A program made the position numbers and the translations under genes. This document shows, in pieces, positions 47,679-59,437 of a stretch of DNA of 64,000 nucleotides. The notes under the pieces were generated by a model that was given only the letters and a program-made list of their open reading frames with translations, had not been told where the DNA came from and ran no database searches. Source of the DNA: Vigna angularis (lineage: Eukaryota > Streptophyta > Magnoliopsida > Fabales > Fabaceae); contig NC_068975.1 in assembly GCF_016808095.1 (NCBI RefSeq), forward strand, positions 20,715,501 through 20,779,500, given 5' to 3'. Every line of letters starts with the position of its first letter. The stretch's first letter is position 1.

Positions 47679-50600
47679 TTAAAATTGCATACCTGGATTG
47701 TTGTAAATAAATGATATAGTCTTATTTAGATTTTCAAACCAAAGCTTCTTAATAAATGTTATATCTATTGATCTCAACAATGGTGTGTTGATGTTGCCTC
47801 TTGAAAATATTTTCATACTTGGAACATTGCTAACCCTTAAAGTTTGTAAACTAGGCCAATCAAGAGTTCCATGATAATGACTGAAATTCACCAACTTTGG
47901 AAGATCCTTCAATACTAGACATTTCATTTGGGGAAAATTGGTAGATGCATTTTCATCTTCATCACTCGAGATCACTTGCTTTAGTTCTTTACAACTATAC
48001 AGCCTCAGTAATTTGAGTTTCTTAAGATATTTGGAGGAAGAAAGTGAAAATAAACTTTCAATGCTATCACAATGGACAATGAAAAGTGACGCCAAATTTG
48101 AGAAGAATGGAACATTAGGTTCTTTGTTCCATATAAATTTCAAATTATTTAGGTTGCTCAATGATATTTTCCGCAGTTGAGGAAACATTTCTTGCATAGG
48201 ATGATCATCTTCAAGAATGAATATTGTAATCAATGATTCACATTTGTCTAAAGTGAAATCTTTCATGTTGTTGAATCTTATGATCAGTCTAGAAGAGATG
48301 ACACTTAACAATTTATTATTGTTGCTTAAAGTCAAATTTTCTATCTGACAAAATGATTCAGAAGACAAACTATAGTGCCAAAGCTCTTTAATATCTTGAT
48401 CTATTATATAAAGCACCTTCAACTTTTCCAATGACAACTGTAAGAAATAAATAACAGTTTTAAATTTCAAAAATAGGAAACAACAAATCAAAGTAAAACA
48501 AAACTAAAAACCATGACTATCTACAAGTTAATACATTTTGTACTTTCATTCCATTTTCAATACAAAAAGTAAATAAGTTATAGGATAAATAACGAGTTTA
48601 GTATAAAAAAATAGTAACACATCTCATTTTTAGTAAAAAAAAATAAAAATCTTTTTTAAAAAAAAATTATTTTGTTAGTTTTGTTTATAAAAAAAATTAA
48701 TAATCTTTAGTAATCTTTAGTAAATATATAAAAAAAAATTAACCTTAATACAATTAATCTTGCTATTATCTCAACTCTACGCAAATGTATTTTAAATTCA
48801 CAGTTTTTATTACATATATGTCAATGTTAATGTTTCCTGATAAAAACACATGACAATTAATAAATATCAAATATATGCGCCTCATTTATTAATATCAAAG
48901 ACCATACAAAACTAACAAAATTAAAATTCAATTATTTTTTTTTGTTGTACTAAAAATAAAATATAACAATATTTATTTTATTAAGCTAACTATTTATCCT
49001 GATTTTTATATATATATATAAAATAAACATGAGTAGAAATATAAAACTAGAAATATTTTAATTTGCATGCACAACATGATAATGAATATTATACATATGT
49101 AATTTAAAATTGAAACGTACCGAATTTGGAAAGAAACTTGTTGAAAGAGCTTGTTCTTTATGCTCTTTCAAATCATTGTGTTCTTCAACAAATGTCATTA
49201 GAGAAGGACAATTTGTTATTTTCAGTATTTCCAAGGATGGAAATTCTGACCCAAAAGGAAATGCAGTATACAAATTTGTTAGATTTTGAAGAATAACCTC
49301 CTTTAATTGAGAAAAAATGACTTTTTCTTTTTCTTCCTTTTCTTTTCTGATGACCACGGTCTTATGCAAGGAATCACAATCCAAAATTTTCATATTTGTT
49401 AAAGTTAGAGGAATTGGCAACCAATGAAGAAACCCACATCTTTCTACTTGTAGAGTACGTAGATTTTGATATAACCTAACACATTCTTTGTCGATGATGT
49501 GAGTTAAATTAGGAAGATTAATCAAAATCAATTCATCTAATTCGTGGAGGAGCTCTATAGAGTTAGGTATTTCCTTCACCAGTATTACCATTTTCAATGC
49601 ATAGCAATTACTCACAAAGACTTTCTTCAATTTCATCTTCTCGGGCGGTGTCTCAAAGGAGGCTACATAGAGCAACACGTCACAACCATCTAATCTCAAT
49701 TCATCCAACTCAGGTAAAGTGTTATTCGTTGGATCTAAGAAAAATTCACAAAATTTTGAAAACCTCCTGAATTTTGAGAGAGACTTTACCTCCACTTTAC
49801 TTAATCTTGGGAAGAACACAGAAGAAGAAGAATATGTATAGTAGTAAACTACTTCCTCTAAATTCTCACATGCCTCTAACTTTAATTCCTTTAGTTCGGA
49901 AAGCCCTGTGGAAAAGGATGATGAATAGAAGAGAACCTTTACAGAGGGACAACTTTTGAGGTGTACAATTTGCAGACTTTTGAAGTCAAAATATTCTTTA
50001 ACATCCCAACGGCATAATGACACCATCTCATATACTTGGATTACCTTTAATTCCTTTATTTCTCTCAAATACTTAAACTTTTCATCCAAAAGAGTAGGAT
50101 CCAAATCGTCAAATAGATATCCTGATGTTTTACAACACTGAATTTCAATAATTTGAAGCTTTTTTGACCTCTTCATCAAAATATATATTAATGTAGTCAA
50201 GTTTTCATCACAGTTTTTTGCTCGAAACACTACAAGGTTGGTGAAATGTGAAGGTTGAAGGTTATGCATTCTTTTGTGTAATTCCTCAGTGTCACCAATC
50301 TCATATTCAACAATCGTTGAAAACTCATCATTCTGTAAAATATCATTTCTTCTCTTGTTACTATTTTGCATATAAAATAATTTTACAAAAGAGTAATTAA
50401 ACTTAAATATTTTATCTATTATGAGAGCTTGCAGAAATAACTAACCAATGATTCAAAAATATCTGCCAGAGACGCTTGGTTTTCCAAGATTACTGATTTT
50501 GTTCTTCCCAAACCAAACTTTGTTATGTTGGGACAATCGTTCACAGTCACTTTCTTTAATGATGGCCACTGAACGATATCTCCAAGAGAATATTTCTTTA

Positions 50601-51952
50601 AACTCCCTAAGCTTTCAAAGTGTAAATGGTTTGCTTCTGGATATTCTATTACAATCGTCGCTTCTTTAGCTTGATCAAGTTCTCTACGTAACTTCTGTAC
50701 CATCCAAGTATATGTAAACAAATAAGGAATACTATAGAAAATTATTTGATTATTTGATTGAAAATTAAATCTACATATATATATATATATATATAGAGAC
50801 TGCAAGTTCTCACCATCATGTTTAGTGCTGCCTGCCTATCGAATCCATACCGTTGTAGCAATACTATAATATCTTCCCACGAGACAGGCTGAAATAGTAC
50901 TTTTAGAAACGTGTTCTTTGGTTTGTGTATTAACTTGTTTAAATTATTTTATTTTAATTTTTTTAACTTTAAAAATAAAAATGGGATAGTGTGTTAGTTC
51001 ATTATATCCTATCTTTAATAATATTACAAAAGTTTATCTATAATTATATATACACCTTTTTGGTATTTTTTTTTCCAATTTTATCCTCTAAATTATTACC
51101 TTTTAAATTTAAATAATAAATATTTTAGTAATTATATTTTTCAGTTTTATTATTTTAATAACTATATTTTTGAGTTCAAATGATTGCTCGTTATAAAAGA
51201 ATTATATACTTTTTATTATTTTAGTAACTATTTTTATAAATTTAAATAATTATTCATAATAAAAAAATTATTTACACAATATTACTTATAATATTGTTTT
51301 ATTTTTTCTAATTTTATCCTTTTAAAATTTAAATAATTTATAGATATTTACAAAAATTGCATATAAATATATGATAATATATGTGTTTACGCTGGATAAT
51401 AATAATAAAATTAAAGATGAAAACACATTAAAAAAAAAACATATTTTCTAATATTAACTCTTACTTTTAATTGAGAACAGGAAAATATAAGGTATAAATA
51501 ATGAATATGATTAAAAAGTATAGACAAAAATATAATATCATCTAAAATTTATATATATTTTATAGGTCAATGATTATGTTTTTTATTTTTTTTCAAATGA
51601 ATAGACTAAAAGAAGTATACAAATAAATTTTAAAGACATACATAAAGAGAGTGAGTGTGTGAGAAGGGAGAGAGAGGTTAATATACTATAACAATGAAGT
51701 ATTTAAAAATTTGTCTTTAAAAATGTAAAGTAATTCATTAAATTTTTAAAACAATAATACCATAACACACCTTTATATTCATTATGTATAAAGAATAAAA
51801 TAATTTTAAAAGTAAAAATTTTTATATTTTAAAAAATGTATTAAATGAACGTAAAAAATTTAAATATGTCAAATAATATTTTTCTTTTAATAATTAAAAG
51901 TTATCATGGCTACCTCCCAGTCATCTCGCACAGATCGCAGAAGTTGATGCAT
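47679..51952 (-). CDS. LRR protein of resistance-gene type without an NB-ARC domain
   Basis: Five coding exons join in frame: 51952-51914, 50888-50814, 50694-50446, 50332-49121, 48437-47679, all with GT-AG introns, giving about 777 codons. A 5' UTR intron (52169-51979) is also likely. The N-terminus MHQLLRSVRDDWE then PVSWEDIIVLLQRYGFDRQAAL and KLRRELDQAKEAT is helical and unlike TIR, CC or NB-ARC. From ~residue 45 onward are irregular leucine-rich repeats of the L-x-x-L-x-L-x-x-C type (SLKKVTVNDCPNI, ELKELKLEACENLEEVV, LEILKITNCPSLMTF, FPQMKCLVLKDLPKLVNFSH), as in the C-terminal LRRs of legume CC-NLR proteins. No P-loop, GLPL or MHD motif exists within 4 kb upstream. The last exon may end at TAA 47679-47681 or use a donor at 47692; no further exon is seen. 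It may be an NLR-derived LRR-only gene or a decoy. It looks intact over its length. Confidence 0.78.
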
Positions 51953-52236
51953 GTGGTAGTAGGGAAAATGTCAGCAACCTGAAATAATACTTTTATGCAT
52001 AAGTTTCTTTATATAACTTATAAAAAAATACTTTTTTTATCTTCTAAAATCCTTTTAAATAATCTAAACAAATCATAATCCTAATACGTGTAACAGCATA
52101 TGATCAGTGAGATAAAGAAGCTAAATAAAATTTCAACTAACTCATCCGATTGATAATATTAAATAGTACCTGCTTGAGACTGTTTAGGTTGAATTGGAAT
52201 TGCGCTGATATTGGAATTGTGGAAGAAATTGAAGGT

Positions 52237-52244
52237 TTTATAAA
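52237..52244 (-). promoter_or_regulatory. TATA box of the LRR gene
   Basis: The minus strand reads TTTATAAAAC about 65 bases before a likely first donor (CAAGCAG|GTACTA at 52170/52169). This supports a short untranslated first exon at about 52205-52170. Confidence 0.5.
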
Positions 52245-52365
52245 TCTCCAATTAGAATATTGAAAGGTTCTGTTCTTTTCGTTTCGTTTTCCTCCAAAAT
52301 AGATTCTGTAAGTTTTCTAAATTCTTTCCTCAGCATCAACTTGTACGAATTCTCTGCTTTTGTCG

Positions 52366-52452
52366 TAGTAATTCTTTGCTTTTGTTTTGGCTAACATAGT
52401 AATTCTCTGCTTTTGTTTTGGCTAACATAGTAATTCTTTGCTTAAAACCTAT
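52366..52452. repeat. 31-bp tandem repeat upstream of the LRR gene
   Basis: TAGTAATTCTTTGCTTTTGT... recurs at 52366 and 52397, with a partial copy at 52428. It lies about 160 bases upstream of the presumed start of transcription. Confidence 0.88.
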
Positions 52453-55400
52453 ACCATATATTTCAAGGTTTCCCTTATTAATCAAATTTTTGTATATATT
52501 TTTGGAACATAAATTCAAAATTACTCTAGAAATTATCATTTTCTTTATAAAGAAAAGAACATGTCAAAACTGCAGTTTTTCATTATCAAAGAAAAATAAA
52601 ATTATTGCATTCTTACAAGGTTAGTATCTGTAAAGATATTTTGTTTAGATATCTGTAAAGATATCTGTAAAGATATTTTGAAAATCAAGTTAATATTTTT
52701 CCATACTTTGTTTTCAAATAAAATACATTCATGAAAAAGTTAAGAATTTAGCAATGTCTCTAAATATATCACTCAAATCCATGATTTGCTGATCTTATAA
52801 TCACACACCAATTTATAGATTTCGGTGCTCTGCTTCCTCACCACGCTCTCATATAATTGAAAGGTTGCTACAGCATAAGTTATAATCGGAGACAGCAATA
52901 TTCTATTATTCTAATCTAATCCATTCAATTATTCAAAACAAAACTTTTATATGATTTGCTGTAGGATGTATTTTATAATTAATGAAAACTTAGTAAACTT
53001 AGTATAATTATATAATATTATAATTAATGAATGAAAACTTAGTAAAAAATGTCCCAAGTACAGAGCTTTGTACGGTCAGTTTGAATTTTTATTCCGGGGC
53101 AAAATTATGAAATATTATAATTAATGAAAATCTAAATGAAAGGAGATATGGAGAATCCACCAAAGAAAAGAAAAAGACAAAAATAAATATCAAATCAAAT
53201 ACAAAGAGCTAAAAGAATGAACTTTTTAACGAATAATTAATCATGGATTATTAAGCAGTTTTTTTTATATTCGTTATTGCAAGTTAAAATATAAATATTT
53301 ATTATATTGAAAATAAATATAACAAATTATTTTTTAATAACATAAATATTAAATAGGAACATATTAAATATTACAAAAAAGTAAAAACACTTGAGAATCC
53401 TTTAATAAAAGCTCTTATCTAAATTTCGTGACTGCCAACTCATTACGATTTTTTCCTAAAATTGGCATTTCTTACCCTGCTTCTAATAGCTCATATTTTC
53501 CCCTATATACAAGTAATAATCTCACTTTTTAACAACGAACTTTTATTATTTGCCATTCAGAATCTATGTTTCTAATTTGTAACATGTGACTTAATGAACA
53601 CTAATAAGAGGCAGCCAACCTGAGGACATCTAGATGGAAAGTATAGAATAGAACTTATAGAGACCCCTGTTTTGTTGGTGACGTTTAAAATGTCATTTTA
53701 AGAAACAGAGGGATTAAAGCATGATGATATTGTGCTTAGTAATATCTCTATATAGTAATATAAAATAAAAATGAAACAGCTTACCTGATATATACTTCGA
53801 GCAATATATTACTCTGCTTCAAACAAATGAAAACTACTAACAACTCTTTTCAAAATTGAACCTGCACCATAACCAAGCTTAATCTAACTCTTTAAACATT
53901 TGGCATAAAAAAAAACACTTAATTAAAGCAAAACAGATTACTTAAAAAAACTTTGACAGCAGAAAACTATTTTCTAGTGGCTTGCTCAAGCAATTAGTAC
54001 TGCCGATAAAAATTTCACACTGTTATGGAGTAAGCGAGAAACATGGAAAAGGTCAAGAAAAGGGAAAAGGCATTTCAAATTATCATCTTAAATTTCACAC
54101 TGTTATGTGTATATACCTTATTATAGGGAAACATCAAAGCTATGTTATATGGTTTTCTGAGACACAGCCATCCACCTAAACGGGGAAAACCTCTTATATT
54201 CTAATTTATGGTCTAATAAATATGAACAGAGTAATGTGGTTTCAAGCATTGGAATAAACAGATTTATATTTACTGATTAATGGAGTTTTGAGAACAAAAA
54301 AGAATGCAGTGTGAAGTTCCATGTTATATGAGATTTAATAAGATCACGTTAGAAAAAAAGAAAGAAAAAGTGATCAAATAGATATGCTGAATGTATTATG
54401 TTATTCGTAGTTTACCTGCAAAAAGAATGTTGTAACTATAATTGTAAAAGCAAGGCAGCTAGTTTCAAGAATTAGATAAATATAATAACAAAAATGGTTA
54501 AGAAACCAAAATTGACAATGTAGATGGATAAGGAATGAGAATGATATGATATAGCACATGACATAAGAACTTATACAAAGGGATGCGAAACAACTCTCTA
54601 CCAATGAAAGTATGCCTGACAAAAAGATTTCAGTGAGAAAATTGCCAAACAGCTTTCACTCTTCGAATCAATTTCAGCCAGTGCAGGAAAGGTTGAGAGA
54701 TTGGGCAAAAAAAAAACGAGTAGTGCATTAGCCCCTTTGACTCGAGTTGGTGAAATCCTATATTAAGAGTCTAGAATGTTAGCAGAGTACTATGATGAAT
54801 GTGACCTTGGAAGCTTTCTCAACAAGATTCTCATGGGTGAGTCATCATGTGATAAGGTGTGGCTTTGACATCCTTTGGTAGGATTCACAAGAAAAAACCT
54901 TTATAGAGTGATAGTGACAGATGTGTAGGAGTTCGATGATCATAGACGGGCTAAGTTCCACTTCTCATGCCGAGATGGTGGTGAAGGAGGATGGGGACTA
55001 CAATCCTCAGGAAGTAAGGGCCTAATGTCTGACTTTTTCCTAAATATTTTCTCTTTCAGCTTCCTATACCTACCATGAGATAATAAGTGTGGATTTTTAT
55101 TCTTAGCACTCATACCTTGTGCTTTTAATCTTGTTTCCTATGACATGATGAAACAATTGTTATGATATAATATTGTAAATGATGAATTGAATGATCTTAG
55201 ATACAATTACCTGCCATGACTCTGATGTACAAATATGTACAAATTAACGTCAAGTCTCTTCGTCAATTGTCGTATATTTTGAACATGGAGTTTCTTTTCT
55301 TTTTGCTCCAAAGATATATATTGACATCAATTTCTTCTTAAAACCCCGAAATCTTTCGCAATATAAGATAAATACCTATTCCTTAGCGTTGTGACATTTG

Positions 55401-55489
55401 GAATATCAAATGTCATCTGCAATAAAGAAAATAACCTTATATCAATACAAAATCATCAATACAATCAAACTAGAATTTGGAACAATATT
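52453..55489. other. AT-rich spacer
   Basis: Short repeats of ATCTGTAAAGAT occur at 52626-52676, and a 18-base phrase (AAATTTCACACTGTTATG) is repeated at 54010 and 54091. The part 54700-55060 has more balanced composition and may be transposon debris, but no domain was recognised. No genes are called. Confidence 0.45.
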
Positions 55490-56455
55490 AATTAACTTAT
55501 CAATAGATCTTGCCATATTAGGTTCTGATCAACTTCAGATACATGATCAAATGATGGAGTAAGGATAAATATATGGTTACGTTCTAATACTCCAAGGTAA
55601 AACCTAAAAACATCTGCATTTGGATCAGATGCTACACCGATGACCATGTCAACAATGACAAATGTCCTCTCACCTACATTTCTTCTAAGTAAAAGTTGTC
55701 TCAACCTGTTCAGTGGAAGCTTCATCCCTTGATGAATGTGGTGCCTCAACCATATATCTATCACATTTATGTACATCTATGTCATTTTCAGACTACTTTG
55801 GACCATATATCAGGATTGACAACATTATGTACTTTCTTTTCATGCATAATCCAGGAGAAAAGTTTTGAATTATCAATATAACGGGCCAAATGGGTTCATT
55901 CCATCAGCAGCTAAATAAAACTTAAAATTTCTACATTCTTGACAAAATTGCGGGAATTGTTGATCAATATTTTTCTATTGCTTTGAATCAGCTGAATGAC
56001 GAAGCAGCTCATCATTTGTTCTCTCATCTGCATTCCATATAAGGTTTTTAGCGTCTTTTGGATTTGCGAACAAATGCTTAAGTTTGGCCATGAGTGAAAG
56101 GTACCAAACTACTTTCAAAGGAGAACCATTTTTTTTATGTGACCACTACCTTCACTGTTTTTTTTTATTTGAATGATGATAACCCACATTTTGGACACTT
56201 TGTCACAACTTCATACTCTTTCCTATATAATATGCAATCATTCAGACATGCATGTATCCATTTATACTCCATACCATTTGGATAAAGAATTTTTTTGCAT
56301 CATAATTAGGTGTGGGTGGTGTATTTCCATATGGTAGCATTTCATTCAACTGCGACAACAATTATGTAAAACTCTTATTAGTCCATCTATTGGTTGTTGT
56401 TGCTTTTTAGCCGCATAAAGCATAACAAAGTTTGGTCCCACTAATGTAACATAGG
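55490..56455 (-). pseudogene. CACTA (En/Spm) TNP2-type transposase, N-terminal part, decayed
   Basis: Minus-strand pieces match the Transposase_21/TNP2 family in order: LNEMLPYGNTPPTPNYDAKK, LYPNGMEYKWIHACLNDC and YEVVTKCPKCGLSSFK (56350-56165), LKHLFANPKDAKNLIWNADE, RTNDELLRHSADSK (~56090-55980), QFPQFCQECRNF and AADGMNPFGPLY (~55960-55880), then CMKRKYIMLSILIYGPK (~55850-55800) and NDIDV. Stops and frame changes are frequent. The remaining two thirds, including the catalytic core, are not seen downstream. The open frame 55776-55492 that follows has no recognised domain. It probably belongs with the CACTA end at 61475, now separated by later LTR insertions. Confidence 0.85.
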
Positions 56456-56980
56456 GCTGACCAGAATATCAATCCTTGGACTCGGTACAATTAAGTTTAA
56501 AGTGTTTGGTTAATTCTTGTTATTATTCACTACCTAATTACTATTGCAAAGGTGGGGAAAATGAAATTAAATTGAAATTTAAAAAGGAAAAGGAAATATG
56601 AAATTTGTTTAAAAGAAAGAAGGAAGTGTAAAATGAAATAAAAGAAAAGAGATTAGAAATCTAGGCTTTTGAAAACAGAAATAAAACCTAATTACTATAA
56701 CTACCTAAAACTGAAATAGAAACATACATGATACAATATAAACAGAACTCAAGTGCTAAATGAATTAATCAATAAGGAAAAAAAATCTTTGAAACAAAAC
56801 TACAAAACAAAAGCAAAACCTAAGTCTAAAAGAACGCATTAACAATCAAGAAATATACCTAAACTAAGCATCAAATTTGCATCACAATGTAAGACATAAA
56901 ACCTAAAGTGAACATCAAATTTGATACTCTAAACAAAATTAATCAAAACAATCATGCCAATACTATGAAAACAAAATTTT
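56456..56980. other. AT-rich spacer
   Basis: A-rich sequence without coding signal or repeats that could be named. Confidence 0.5.
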
Positions 56981-57060
56981 GGTAGCTTAATTGGTAGAAA
57001 ATTTTAGTGATGGGTTCAAACTCTTTTCTACCTTTTTGTAAAAAAAATATATATATAATA
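56981..57060 (+). repeat. tRNA-derived SINE-like fragment
   Basis: TAGCTTAATTGG (56983-56994) fits a pol III A box, and GGGTTCAAACTC (57012-57023) fits a B box, about 30 bases apart. A poly-A/AT tail follows at 57039. There is no cloverleaf, so it is a SINE remnant rather than a tRNA gene. Confidence 0.5.
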
Positions 57061-57123
57061 AATAAATAAAATTAAAAATATTGATAATGGAGAAAATATT
57101 CATAATTGAAGTCATTATTAAGG

Positions 57124-57214
57124 AATCCATTATGAATCCATTATGTAAGTGGTGAATCCATTATGTAAGTGGTGAATCCCTTATGTAAGTGGTAAATCCA
57201 TTATGTAAGTGGTG
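57124..57214. repeat. 20-bp tandem repeat at the LTR start
   Basis: AATCCATTATGTAAGTGGTG occurs at 57135, 57155, 57175 and 57195 with one or two differences, plus a partial unit at 57124. Confidence 0.92.
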
Positions 57215-57219
57215 AAATT

Positions 57220-59345
57220 AAAATAATAAATAATATTAAAAAAAATGATGAATAGTAAAATTTTTGGACTATAAATAGCAAGCATGGGGAAGGCTAAAAC
57301 TTGCACCAAAAATTTAGAAAAATTTTGAGAGAAGAGAGTTGGAGGAAATTCTAATTGCAAAGGGGAAATTCTGGAGGATTTCGGGGAAAACGAATTCGGA
57401 GCAAGAGACGTCTGGAATAGAGGTAGGGGAGCTAATCCTTCTTATACGTAATTTTTATACATGTTATGATCATGAATATGAGTTGTGAACATGTGAAAAT
57501 TTTGGTAATGGTAGTTATCTATTCACTTGTATAAATTTAGTTTTCATGATTATAATTGTCTTATTTTCGAATTACTGTGGTAAAACTTTTCTTTTAATTA
57601 TTTTAACCGTTGGATTTAGCTAATATTTTAATATATTAATCATAATACCTATTTTTGCACTTTGACCGTTCGGATCATTAATTAGAAGTCTGTACATAGA
57701 GAAATAAATCTTACATGTTTGAGTAAATTAATTACCCCTGTAGTTCTACTACTGAGTACTTTCGGTAAAATATAGATTTTGACCTATTTGACCGTTGGAT
57801 CAATTTGAAAATTAGATATAGGATTCTTACGATATATTACTACATTTTGACCGATCGGATTAGTAATTAGATGTCTATGTTGTGAGAAAGAAATTTTGAA
57901 AATTTGAAAAATCTTATGAACACTATATTTATGTCGTTAGGTTATCATGGTAAACACATCATATATATTTCATTTACCGTTAGATTGAGCTCAAACTTTA
58001 GTATATAGTTCATAACACATATTAAGTCATCTCGACCATTCAGATTTGTAATTAGATTTCTGTGCTTAGAGGAATTTGTTCCGCATTTTGATTATAACCG
58101 AAAACCCACTTGAAATTCTGCACCTGAGTTAACTCGGTAAAACCTCAATATCTATCTAGTTAACCGTTGGATCAACCTGAAATTTTAATATGTAGTTTAT
58201 AACGCATAGAGAATTACATTGACCGTTCAGATTTAAAATTGGAGTTACAGATTTAGAGATATCAATTTCGTATCTTCTCATGGATGTAAATATTGCTAAT
58301 TTCCGTTTTTGAACCATTTATACAAAAATTATGAGTTCTACCTTATTAACCGTTAGATTGAACTAAAACTTTTACCACATGATCTAAACATGTTGTTAAT
58401 TAGTTTTATGGGTTCAGATATTTAATTAATGATATGAGTGAAGAGAAATTTTTTTACGAGATAGTAAAGTTATTTGAATTAAGTAAAATCTTGAATAATT
58501 ATATTCTTAAGATTTTATGTGTAGTTGTATTTTGAATATTGGAAGATGGGTAATACAATGTATTATATATTAGAAAATTTAATTATATTTAATTTTGGTG
58601 TTAATATTATATGTTGTTGCTTTAAATCTGTAAATAAGAAATTTGTTAAAAACTAGTTGAGGAACACCTTGGCTAAGGAAAGACTTGGTACTTAAGTTGT
58701 CCATTGTGACGCACCTCTCTTTCCTAGAAGTCTACTCGACAAGTTTTTAACTTAAATCCTATTGAACAGATTATGTACTGTTAAATTATTGTGTAATATA
58801 TCTTGGAATATATGCAGTTTGTATGATTTCTGAAATGATTGGATTTTATTGGATTTGAATATATGTATCTGAACATGGTTGTGAACTATAATGATGTGAT
58901 TTATGTGGAAAGTATGTGAATGTATTAGATATGTTAGATTCACTGTGATAATATGAGGGTATTTGGTTATTCATGTCTTGGGTTAAGTTTCAAAGTCACA
59001 ATATGTTTCATATACGTAATTCCATGATCCTCAAGGAGAGGATACATGGTGGTGATCTGGGGGTGTATAGAATGATTGCATGGTAGCTTAGTTTTGGGGG
59101 TCATCCTGAAACTCCAATGGTCTTTCTTCTCATGTAGAGAGGATTGAACCATGTGGTGAGGAGTAGCAGGAGGTCCTAGTCTTGGGTGCTTCTAGTATGA
59201 TCCAAGGTGAGTGATGACGGATTAACCTCGTGAGTGTAGTAAGGCGGTAGTGCCGAGCGGTAGTGCCCAAGTTTCATAAAGCCACCACGTGTGCAAGACC
59301 CGCCATAGCTCGGTAATCATTCTAGTTCGGACGAGTCGGGGTATA
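57220..59345 (+). mobile_element. Gypsy LTR fragment, 3'-truncated, same family as 11.7 and 42 kb
   Basis: The part 57220-57440 matches the U3/R region of the solo LTR at 42 kb, including GAATAGTAAA, the TATA box at 57270 and a GAGGTAGGGGAGCTAA motif near 57420. The part 58590-59345 matches both that LTR and the one at 11.7 kb (for example GTTGAGGAACACCTTGGCTA and GGACGAGTCGGGGTATA). It stops at ~59345, lacking the last ~500 bases of the LTR. Between these parts lies a satellite-like array not present in the other two copies. Confidence 0.8.
57606..58440 (+). repeat. Five ~186-bp satellite-like repeats inside an LTR
   Basis: ACCGTT(G/A)GAT-type words start at 57606, 57791, 57976, 58163 and 58349 (spacing 185, 185, 187, 186). 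A second word, GACCGTTCGGAT-like, starts at 57664, 57849, 58034 and 58221 with the same period. Units are diverged by perhaps 25-35%. Confidence 0.88.
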
Positions 59346-59437
59346 CCAAGCCAAGACAAGACAAAACGGTGAAGAACAACAAGGAGGATTGGGCGTTGAC
59401 AACGGCGATGCCCACAAAATGAATGAACCGTGGTGGC

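Noticed and set aside
55492..55776. 94-codon minus-strand frame after the TNP2 fragment
   Set aside because: It is open and reads smoothly, but I recognise no domain, and the TNP2 similarity runs through another frame just before it, so no separate gene is called.
56981..57023. A functional tRNA gene
   Set aside because: A and B boxes are present but there is no acceptor stem or anticodon arm; a SINE remnant explains it better.
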